The position numbers and the translations under genes were made by a program. The notes under the pieces were generated by a model, which did no database searches, was not told the origin of the DNA, and saw only the letters and a list, made by a program, of their open reading frames with translations. Source: a bacterium (GTDB lineage Bacteria > DYJV01 > JALVYZ01). From it: DNA of 12,535 bases. Positions within the stretch are counted from its first letter, which is position 1; each line of letters opens with the position of its first letter. Shown piece by piece: positions 1 through 6,328 of this stretch. Location: positions 1 to 12,535 of the forward strand of contig JALVYZ010000199.1 of NCBI GenBank assembly GCA_027037705.1, written 5' to 3'.

Positions 1-2015
1 AGATTCTGTTGTTTTAAATCAATTAAATAATGCTCTATTTTTTCAACATCATTTTCTGTAAATTTTTTCATCCTCAAATCATTTAAAATTCCTGTTTCAT
101 TAACAAGTTTTTTTAAAGATTTAAATTTTTCATTTGCAAGCTCTTTGTCTTTATGTAAGGCTGTGTTATATTCCTGAATTTTCTCCTGAAGTTTTAAATA
201 TTTATCAAATAGATTTCCTTTTTTTATTACAGGAGTTAAATGGGATAAGATTATTCCTCTTCCTCTTCTTTTTGCCTGAATTGCTTCTCCAATATCATCT
301 ATAATATATGGGTATAACAGAGGAATATCCTGCATTAAAAAGTCACCATTATCCCAGTAAATTGTTCCAGCCTGTTTTCCTGGCATCCATTCATGAGTCC
401 CATGTGTCCCAAGATTTATAAGACAATCTGCCCTAAATATTTTTTTAAGCCACAGATAAACTGCAATATATTGATGATGGGGAGGAAGAGTAACATCATG
501 ATACATTTTTATTGGGTCCTGTCCCCAGCCTCGTGAAGGCTGTGGTAAAATTATTACATTTTTGCTAATTTTAACCATTGGAATTATGAAATTTCCTTTA
601 TATACCATTATTTTGCTATCTTCAGGCTTTCCCCATTTTTTATAAACAGGTTCAATAAAATTGTAAGGAACATTTTTTATCCATTTTTTATACTCTGAAA
701 TTGGGAGTAACACCACTTTATTTGATTTAACAAGTTTTTCAATTTCTCCTGGTGCATAATTTCCAACATTTCTACCAGACAAAAGCATCTCTTTTTTTAA
801 TGTTTCATAATCAAGTTTTATATTTTTCGGTATACTATATCCTTTTTCTCTAAGTTTATTTAAAATTACAGAAAGAGATTTCATCACATTTAAATAACTT
901 GCACCTATGTTTTGTTTTCCAGGATGATGGTTGTAATAAATTATTGCAATTTTTTTATCTTTATTTGGTTTAATTTGAAGTTCGTGCATCTTTTTGATTC
1001 TTTTAATCAAATAGTCAACCTGATAATCTATCATTCTTGAAATATAGATATATTTTTTCAAATCAGAATCATAAATTTTTTCTTTTGACCCAATAACAGT
1101 AGGCTCAATTAATCCACCAAGTTCAGGCAATGATATTTGAAAAGACACTTCAAAAGGAGTTAATCCAATATCTGAAATTTCCCATTGTTCTTTTGAACTT
1201 TGAAAAAGAGAGATTGCGTTGTAAACAGGGACATTTAGCTCTTTTAAAGTATTTTTCCCTTTTTCATCTAAAGAAGCAGAAAATTTAAATGATATTCCAA
1301 TAATTGCTGAAATTTTAACTTTCTTTCCAAGATAAAATTTTCTCACTCCTATATAATCTGGAAAACTGTATGAAACAATAACATTTATTCCAGCCTTTTC
1401 AAATCTCTTTACAATTTCTGATATTAAACCATCATTGACCATAGGTTTATAATAAGTTATTCCAATCCAAAATCCATTTGGATTATAGTGTTTTGAATTT
1501 TTATACCATTTCAGGTAATCTTTTGTTGAAGTGAAAATTTTATCACTATCAGGATGAGCTAAAAACGCTTCTGGTATATTAACAGGTGGAGAAAATTTTC
1601 CATATAAAACATATTTTAATAAATTTTCTGTGTTTTTAAGGCATGGAAAACTGAAATATTGAATAATTTTATTGTCATAAATCAATTTTCTGTTTGTTTT
1701 TCTTGATGCTCCACCATTTACACTTCTCAATGAATAAATCTTACAGCTATCAGGCAAAATTTTAAAAACATTAAATACAGAAGCATACATTGTATCCACC
1801 AAAAAAATTTTATACTCTTTTAAGTCTTCTTTTTTTAAATTATTAAAATCTTTTCTTACAAAAAAGGTTACTTTGTTAGATAAATTGAGTTTTTTAATTG
1901 CTTTTGAGAGAACCCGAGAATAAGGTTCTCCTATTAAAAAAGCAATTTTTTGATTATTGGCAGAAAGATTTATTAAAAAACATAGAAAAAAGACATGAAA
2001 GAGAATTCTTTTCAT
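1..2015 (-). CDS. CobN/HmuS-like chelatase large subunit, exported form, C-terminus beyond the window
   Basis: The first 671 codons are in the window and the reading frame is open to the left edge; CobN proteins are usually about 1200-1300 residues. The family signature is clear: L-I-N-L-G-T-H-G-T-H-E-W-M-P-G-K-Q at residues 532-548, and YYNHHPGKQNIGASYLN further upstream. The start ATG overlaps the TGA of the 126-residue gene (ATGA), implying translational coupling. The N-terminus MKRILFHVFFLCFLINLSA looks like a signal peptide, which classical cytoplasmic cobaltochelatase CobN lacks. No CobS/CobT-type ATPase partner is seen. Linkage to an ExbB-like and a DUF2149 protein matches the hmu arrangement, where the CobN-like HmuS is reported to take metal out of haem. 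Under a B12 riboswitch the likely substrate is a corrinoid. Insertion versus removal of metal cannot be decided from the sequence. Confidence 0.9.
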   Translation of the reverse strand, partial: MKRILFHVFFLCFLINLSANNQKIAFLIGEPYSRVLSKAIKKLNLSNKVTFFVRKDFNNLKKEDLKEYKIFLVDTMYASVFNVFKILPDSCKIYSLRSVNGGASRKTNRKLIYDNKIIQYFSFPCLKNTENLLKYVLYGKFSPPVNIPEAFLAHPDSDKIFTSTKDYLKWYKNSKHYNPNGFWIGITYYKPMVNDGLISEIVKRFEKAGINVIVSYSFPDYIGVRKFYLGKKVKISAIIGISFKFSASLDEKGKNTLKELNVPVYNAISLFQSSKEQWEISDIGLTPFEVSFQISLPELGGLIEPTVIGSKEKIYDSDLKKYIYISRMIDYQVDYLIKRIKKMHELQIKPNKDKKIAIIYYNHHPGKQNIGASYLNVMKSLSVILNKLREKGYSIPKNIKLDYETLKKEMLLSGRNVGNYAPGEIEKLVKSNKVVLLPISEYKKWIKNVPYNFIEPVYKKWGKPEDSKIMVYKGNFIIPMVKISKNVIILPQPSRGWGQDPIKMYHDVTLPPHHQYIAVYLWLKKIFRADCLINLGTHGTHEWMPGKQAGTIYWDNGDFLMQDIPLLYPYIIDDIGEAIQAKRRGRGIILSHLTPVIKKGNLFDKYLKLQEKIQEYNTALHKDKELANEKFKSLKKLVNETGILNDLRMKKFTENDVEKIEHYLIDLKQQN

Positions 2016-2392
2016 TTGGAAGAAGTCCAACCATCAGGCATTCTAATCTTAGCCTCAGTCTTTTCTGGATGTTTTTCAAGATGTTTATATTTTTTATAAG
2101 CCTGTTCTGCTAATTTTTCCAATAAATGAGGTAAATCAGAATTTGTCCATTTTTCATTTAATTCAGAAATAATTCTATCTGAAATTTTATAATATGGTGG
2201 GTTTTCAGGATTAAAAATAATATCATCTTCTTCTATATCTAATTCTTTTTCAAGAATATTTTCAAGTAGTTTAACAACTGATAATTCAAATGTATTTACA
2301 ATATCTTCAATATGTTCAGCTTTATTTATTTTTTCTCTGAATTCTGGAATTATTTCATCATATTTTCTTGTAAAGGATAACATTTTTTCCAT
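2012..2392 (-). CDS. Unrecognised 126-residue soluble protein coupled to the cobN-like gene
   Basis: I do not recognise this family. The protein is charged and mostly helical in appearance, with no signal peptide or membrane segment, so it is probably cytoplasmic. It has an acidic middle (ELDIEEDDIIFNPENPPYY, about residues 50-68) and a Lys/Glu-rich C-terminal helix ending in MPDGWTSSK. The start is well supported: a strong Shine-Dalgarno AAAGGAGGG lies a few bases upstream of the ATG. The stop overlaps the start of the CobN-like gene by ATGA, so the two are likely made together. A role as an accessory or regulator of the chelatase/channel complex is only a guess from position. Confidence 0.8.
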   Translation of the reverse strand: MEKMLSFTRKYDEIIPEFREKINKAEHIEDIVNTFELSVVKLLENILEKELDIEEDDIIFNPENPPYYKISDRIISELNEKWTNSDLPHLLEKLAEQAYKKYKHLEKHPEKTEAKIRMPDGWTSSK

Positions 2393-2425
2393 AAATTCCC
2401 TCCTTTCAACTTTTTTATACTCCTA

Positions 2426-2431
2426 ATTATA
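2426..2431 (-). promoter_or_regulatory. Possible internal -10 box (TATAAT) ahead of the 126-residue gene
   Basis: A perfect TATAAT on the minus strand lies 34 nt before the ATG, in the 70-nt gap after the DUF2149 gene. At 17 nt upstream there is no recognisable -35 (CATTTT). In DNA this AT-rich such a box occurs easily by chance, so an internal promoter is only possible. Confidence 0.2.
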
Positions 2432-2462
2432 ATATAAGAAAGTTTTTTAAAATGAAAACAGA

Positions 2463-2795
2463 TTATTTTTCTGGAATATAAATAATTCTACCATCTTTTA
2501 AACGATAGGCAGTGCCTAATTTCTCACCTTCACCTTTGCCAATTTTTCCTGTTACTTTATATGCTTTTATTACTTTTCCTTTTTTTATAATAATTTCATA
2601 TTTCCCATTTGGACTCTTTTTCATAATTGTTATTTCAGATTTTTCATTAAAAAAATCCTGTAAATGGTAAACACTCATTAATGCAAGGAGAAGGCTTACT
2701 ACAAAGACAAGTCCAATATCAAATAGATTTGCCACTCCACTTAAAGGGTCCTCTGTCACAGTTAATGAAAATCTTCGTTTTTTTAAAAATTTCAT
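2463..2795 (-). CDS. DUF2149 family protein, probable ExbD-like stator partner
   Basis: This 110-residue protein has a short basic cytoplasmic N-terminus, one membrane helix (about residues 22-46) and a small C-terminal domain outside the membrane. The DPLSGVANLFDIGLVF block and the C-terminal LGTAYRLKDGRIIYIPE match my memory of DUF2149. The topology is that of ExbD/TolR, and Asp26 at the start of the helix (F-D-I-G-L-V-F) lines up with the proton-carrying Asp of ExbD (D-V-M-L-V-L). I infer that it replaces ExbD as partner of the ExbB-like protein encoded upstream. The start is set by an in-frame stop five codons upstream. No Shine-Dalgarno is visible: the ATG is preceded by an AC-rich hexamer array. 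The gap from the ExbB-like gene is 188 nt, the largest between genes from btuB onward. Confidence 0.85.
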   Translation of the reverse strand: MKFLKKRRFSLTVTEDPLSGVANLFDIGLVFVVSLLLALMSVYHLQDFFNEKSEITIMKKSPNGKYEIIIKKGKVIKAYKVTGKIGKGEGEKLGTAYRLKDGRIIYIPEK

Positions 2796-2804
2796 AATTA
2801 TTAA

Positions 2805-2834
2805 GTGTTAGTGGTGGTGTTGGTGTTAGTGTTT
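2805..2834. repeat. Hexamer tandem array upstream of the DUF2149 gene
   Basis: Five units on the plus strand with consensus GTGTTA: GTGTTA, GTGGTG, GTGTTG, GTGTTA, GTGTTT. The transcribed (minus) strand is rich in CAC/AAC. The array begins 10 nt before the ATG and fills the space where a ribosome binding site would sit. Confidence 0.75.
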
Positions 2835-2841
2835 TTTCGTC

Positions 2842-2897
2842 TCACGAACCATGAGCCACGAACCACGAATCACGAATCACAAATCCTCAATCCCCAT
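2842..2897. repeat. Heptamer tandem array (YCACGAA) between the exbB-like and DUF2149 genes
   Basis: Eight 7-base units in perfect register: TCACGAA, CCATGAG, CCACGAA, CCACGAA, TCACGAA, TCACAAA, TCCTCAA, TCCCCAT. The first six are close copies and the last two are decayed. No spacers are present, so this is not CRISPR. It carries no open reading frame of note. Confidence 0.85.
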
Positions 2898-2960
2898 TTC
2901 CATACAAAACCAACATAGATATTTCAAATTCTGCATTAAATAAACAAATAAAATTAACTC

Positions 2961-2995
2961 CTTTAACCTTCAACCTTCCGCCTTCAGCCTTGTTT
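2961..2995. repeat. Heptamer tandem array overlapping the end of the exbB-like gene
   Basis: Five 7-base units: CTTTAAC, CTTCAAC, CTTCCGC, CTTCAGC, CTTGTTT. The units cover the stop codon (2984-2986) and last codons of the exbB-like gene. On the minus strand the distal end merges with an AAAGGAG (2958-2964) that has no start codon at a normal distance. Confidence 0.7.
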
Positions 2996-3610
2996 TTGTT
3001 TAAACACAACCTCAGTAAAAAGTTCAATATTTTTCATATCCTCTTGAGTCCATCTTTCTTTTATAACTGCAAAAAAGTAAGCCATTGCTCCAATTGCAAG
3101 CCCAACAACAGTTGTAGTAAAGGCAATAATTAAACTTGACGATAATTTGTTTATATCACCGGAACTTAAAGATGCAAGTCCAGTGCCCATCGGAATTAAT
3201 GTTCCCATTAGCCCAAGACTTGGTCCCATTCTAACTGCAATTTTTATTTTATCAACCTCTTTCTGCATCTTTAATTCTTTTTCCTGAAGTAAATTTTCCA
3301 CTTTAATTTCAATTAAATTATTTTTTTCATTTAATAAAATTTTATTCAACTTTTTAAAATAATTTACAACATTTACAGTGAAGTAATCAAATAATTCCTC
3401 TGGAATTTGACCAGAATTTATCACTCTGTCAATTAAATCATTTGAATTTACAATTTTTTTAAGTTTTTTTCTTTCAATCCATTCTGCAAAAACAATCCCT
3501 CCCTGATACAGAATCCAGCATATTAAGACAACAAGAAAGAACATTACAGGGATTAACAGAGAAGAGGAAATAACATAAATTATTGTCTGTAAAAACGCTT
3601 GAAATTGCAT
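2984..3610 (-). CDS. MotA/TolQ/ExbB family proton channel protein
   Basis: This 208-residue inner-membrane protein has three predicted helices (about 12-40, 126-150 and 158-184) and a long charged cytoplasmic loop between the first and second. That is the ExbB/TolQ layout. The second helix carries GPSLGLMGTLIPMGTG (129-144) and the third FTTTVVGLAIGAMAY (164-178); the family's conserved pore-lining Thr and small residues are present. It should form a proton-driven motor with a single-helix partner, here most likely the DUF2149 protein, because no ExbD or TonB is seen. The start is 8 nt after the DUF2162-type gene, with an AGGAT ribosome binding site overlapping that stop. Its own stop lies inside a heptamer array. 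It could energise the TonB receptors, but the cluster type suggests service to the CobN-like protein. Confidence 0.9.
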   Translation of the reverse strand: MQFQAFLQTIIYVISSSLLIPVMFFLVVLICWILYQGGIVFAEWIERKKLKKIVNSNDLIDRVINSGQIPEELFDYFTVNVVNYFKKLNKILLNEKNNLIEIKVENLLQEKELKMQKEVDKIKIAVRMGPSLGLMGTLIPMGTGLASLSSGDINKLSSSLIIAFTTTVVGLAIGAMAYFFAVIKERWTQEDMKNIELFTEVVFKQKQG

Positions 3611-3618
3611 ATTTAATC

Positions 3619-4314
3619 CTATTTTTTCAATTTATATTTCATAAATCCGGAAGCAATGATTAAGATAAAACTAAAAAAGAAAATAGAATTTTTTTTATAA
3701 AATTCCAAACCCTGAGAATAACTGTATGAAGAAATTCTAAAAATTCTGTCAATATCAGAAAAAACTGGAGCAACTATGTATGTAACAATAAAATAAACTC
3801 CCATCATTATTAAGCTCATACCAAGGAATGTTTCTGGTCTCGTCTTGAAAATTTTTACTATGAATCCAGTTATAACTTGAAATCCTATAAAAGCAAAATA
3901 AAAGTAAATAGTGTATTTTATGCTATAATTACCAATAAATTTGTATAAAAAAGCTATACTTAATAAAATTACTAAAAAGCAAAAAGGACAGGGCATTGTT
4001 AATAAAAGATATGCTTTTGTGTCTTTACTGTCATTTAATAACACTTTTATTCCCCAGATAAACATTCCAGAAGCAAGAATAAAGTGAATTAACATTCCTT
4101 TTTTTAAAAAAGCCTCAAAAATTGTAAAATGTTTTATAAAATCAAAATATTTAATTATGTAATAATTTGTTAAAAATACTCCTAAATAGGCTATAAAAAT
4201 AAAAGTTATCTGTCTTAATCTATTTTTAGATACAATGTAGGCCATTCCAATTCCTGATTTTATTGCAAATATGCCAGATGTAAATAAAATCCCAATTATT
4301 AATGTCTTAATCAT
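3619..4314 (-). CDS. DUF2162-type polytopic membrane protein, putative transporter
   Basis: The protein has 231 residues and about six to seven hydrophobic helices. I assign it to DUF2162 by overall pattern: the N-terminal helix with K-S-G-I-G (residues 19-23), the Pro/Cys block MPCPFC (107-112), and neighbours that recur with this family in methanogens and some bacteria (ExbB-like, DUF2149, CobN-like). The family has been likened to LysE-type exporters. C109 and C112 form a CxxC inside or at the edge of a membrane helix, a plausible site for metal binding or redox chemistry. The start overlaps the end of the BtuF-CbiZ gene by 8 nt, so the two are translationally coupled. Cobalt or corrinoid-fragment transport is inference from context. 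Confidence 0.75.
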   Translation of the reverse strand: MIKTLIIGILFTSGIFAIKSGIGMAYIVSKNRLRQITFIFIAYLGVFLTNYYIIKYFDFIKHFTIFEAFLKKGMLIHFILASGMFIWGIKVLLNDSKDTKAYLLLTMPCPFCFLVILLSIAFLYKFIGNYSIKYTIYFYFAFIGFQVITGFIVKIFKTRPETFLGMSLIMMGVYFIVTYIVAPVFSDIDRIFRISSYSYSQGLEFYKKNSIFFFSFILIIASGFMKYKLKK

Positions 4315-6283
4315 GGTTAATTATCCCATAAAGAATTCCATCAATACATCTATCAATTATAAATGGAAAATCTGTTTCTTTGAAATTTTTAACATTTTTG
4401 AATTTTTTCTTGCTAATTTTTTCAGCAACAAATTTTACTTCATTATTAATAAAGTTTTTGCCAGTTAAATTAGCTTCATAATCATCAGAAACCGCAAAGC
4501 ATTGTTTTAAAAAATCACTGTATTCTGGATTTAATAATACATTGTCAAGTTCAAGCATTGCTTCTTTTAAAGATATATTTTTCCTGTATTTTTTTATTAT
4601 TTTAGCAAGGTCAAATAATCTTATGTTTCTTTCTTTTAATCTTTGTAAAATGTTTCTATTTGAAACTATTCTATTTTGCTTTAAAATCGCTTCTTTTACC
4701 CCTTTGTAAACTAATTTTGATAAAATTTCTGCAAATTTTGTATGTCCGCCAGCAACATTTTTTTTTCTGCCATTTCCTGAAACAATGATAATATTATCTG
4801 TGCCAGTGCCTGTAGCCTGATACTTTGCTCTCTGATATGAGCTTCTTATGTCAAGGTCTTGTAATGCTTCTGTTTTTGCTTCTGTAATAGTTATTATACT
4901 TCTTGCCATTGCCCTCTCGGTTAAATTTAAATTTGTAAGAACTATAATATTTATTGTCCCATGATTAATATACATTCCTCTGTCTTTTGAAATTCTCATT
5001 GCATTTGAATTTACACCTGCTGTAATATAGGTTGCAATTTTTATGTCTTTAAATTTTGCAAAATTTATTGCAATATTGTCCATATTTGCACCAGTATAAA
5101 GAAGAGAGGAATTTTTTAATGTAATTCCTAAAGCTTCTGCAACCTCTTTTTTAAATTCTTTAAAATTTTTATGCGCTTCATTCCAGCGAGGTGGCACAAG
5201 ATAATGATTTCCAATATATTTTACAGTTCTGAAACCTTCAAGTGTTGATAAAATTTTTTGAGGTTTTTTAAATTCAATTAAAAGGGTTTTATGTGGAAAA
5301 TCATTAATTATCCCGTAAATTAATTCAGTATTTTTTACAAAATCAAAATAGTTCTCTAAATGCTTTCTTTTTATTATCTTATGTTTTGTGATTATATTTT
5401 CTTTTTTGAAAAAATAATCTCCATAAATAGATGCACTTAACCATTGAATAAAATAACCTGTGAGTTCAGAAGGTCTGCATGTTAAAATACAGGGGAAAGT
5501 GTATATTTTATGATTTTTTATTGCGTTTACATCCCTCCACTTAGGTTGAGAAAAGAAACCTTTTAAATAATTTTTATCATTTCCACAAACATAGATAAAA
5601 TCTGGATTAAATTCTTTCCATTCCTTTAATGATATTTTGTATATTTCACTATTAGTTTTAGGAATAAATGGAATTCCACCTGATTTTTTTATCACATCTA
5701 ATTGAAAAGAATCTCTTCCTGGCACGAATCCTCTTCCCATTACTCTAATAACTCTTCTTCTTTTATTTTGGGGAATAAATCTTAGTTTTCCTTGAATTAA
5801 GGCAATTTGGGATTTCATTTTTCTTATTAATTCTTCTGCATTTTTTTGTTTGTTAAATAAATTTCCCAAAAATTTAATATTTTTGTATATATCATTTATA
5901 GAATGAGCTTCCATTGTGATAATTTTTACTCTGTTTTTAAAATGATTAATAAGGTTTTTATGGAATTTTGAGCAAAAAATTAAATCAGGGTGCAATTTTT
6001 CTATTCTTTTTATGTCTGGTGCAAAAAATCCTCCAACAATTGTCTTTTGAGTGGCTTCAAATGGATATGTGTCATGATATGTAACTCCAACAATTTTATC
6101 TCCAACTCCAAGAGCAAAAAGAATCTGCGTTGTTGTAGGATCAACAGATACTATTCTTCTGTATTGATTGGCGAATAAAGAAATTGAAAAAAATAAAATT
6201 AATATGAAAACAAAGGCTAAAGGTAGAAGGGGGAAGACTAAAAAATTTTTAAATTTTTCTTTTTTAAATATAAAATTTTTCAT
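4307..6283 (-). CDS. BtuF-CbiZ fusion: exported corrinoid-binding protein with an adenosylcobinamide amidohydrolase domain
   Basis: The protein has 658 residues. Residues 15-37 are strongly hydrophobic and end at SLFA-NQ, a signal peptide or membrane anchor. Residues 42-285 are a BtuF/TroA-type binding domain (RRIVSVDPTTTQILFALGVG, then GGFFAPDIKRIEKLHPDLIF). Residues 320-540 match CbiZ: TAGVNSNAMR (421-430), ITEAKTEALQD (466-476), ATGTGTDNIIIVSG (490-503) and GGHTKFAE (512-519). CbiZ cleaves the amide bond of the nucleotide loop of pseudo-B12 or adenosylcobinamide to give cobyric acid and is normally cytoplasmic; here it follows an export signal. Residues 545-658 are an extra region I do not recognise. 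The Shine-Dalgarno AGGAG is the last unit of a heptamer array. Together with the riboswitch this points to periplasmic corrinoid capture and trimming. Confidence 0.9.
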   Translation of the reverse strand: MKNFIFKKEKFKNFLVFPLLPLAFVFILILFFSISLFANQYRRIVSVDPTTTQILFALGVGDKIVGVTYHDTYPFEATQKTIVGGFFAPDIKRIEKLHPDLIFCSKFHKNLINHFKNRVKIITMEAHSINDIYKNIKFLGNLFNKQKNAEELIRKMKSQIALIQGKLRFIPQNKRRRVIRVMGRGFVPGRDSFQLDVIKKSGGIPFIPKTNSEIYKISLKEWKEFNPDFIYVCGNDKNYLKGFFSQPKWRDVNAIKNHKIYTFPCILTCRPSELTGYFIQWLSASIYGDYFFKKENIITKHKIIKRKHLENYFDFVKNTELIYGIINDFPHKTLLIEFKKPQKILSTLEGFRTVKYIGNHYLVPPRWNEAHKNFKEFKKEVAEALGITLKNSSLLYTGANMDNIAINFAKFKDIKIATYITAGVNSNAMRISKDRGMYINHGTINIIVLTNLNLTERAMARSIITITEAKTEALQDLDIRSSYQRAKYQATGTGTDNIIIVSGNGRKKNVAGGHTKFAEILSKLVYKGVKEAILKQNRIVSNRNILQRLKERNIRLFDLAKIIKKYRKNISLKEAMLELDNVLLNPEYSDFLKQCFAVSDDYEANLTGKNFINNEVKFVAEKISKKKFKNVKNFKETDFPFIIDRCIDGILYGIINHD

Positions 6284-6293
6284 TGTTTTTTAC

Positions 6294-6328
6294 TCCTGAC
6301 TTCAGACTTTAGACTCCCAACTAAAAAC
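6294..6328. repeat. Heptamer tandem array over the btuB stop codon
   Basis: Five 7-base units: TCCTGAC, TTCAGAC, TTTAGAC, TCCCAAC, TAAAAAC. The array spans the btuB stop (6321-6323) and most of the 37-nt gap. Its first unit, read on the minus strand, supplies the AGGAG ribosome binding site of the BtuF-CbiZ gene. It has the same period and placement as the array at 2961-2995 but a different unit sequence. Confidence 0.65.

Noticed and set aside
1-2015. Magnesium chelatase BchH/ChlH
   Set aside because: The relatives share the fold, but the context (cobalamin riboswitch, BtuF-CbiZ, ExbB-like, DUF2149) and the export signal point to the CobN/HmuS branch, and no photosynthesis gene is nearby.
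1898-2113. Plus-strand open frame across the start of the CobN-like gene
   Set aside because: It lies opposite two well-supported minus-strand genes, lacks a ribosome binding site and has no recognisable features.
2842-2897. CRISPR array
   Set aside because: The units are only 7 bases, directly adjacent, with no spacers.
2877-2936. Short minus-strand frame (MQNLKYLCWF...) after the AAAGGAG at 2958-2964
   Set aside because: Only 19 codons, the start is 21 nt from the Shine-Dalgarno, and it runs into the repeat array; more likely chance.
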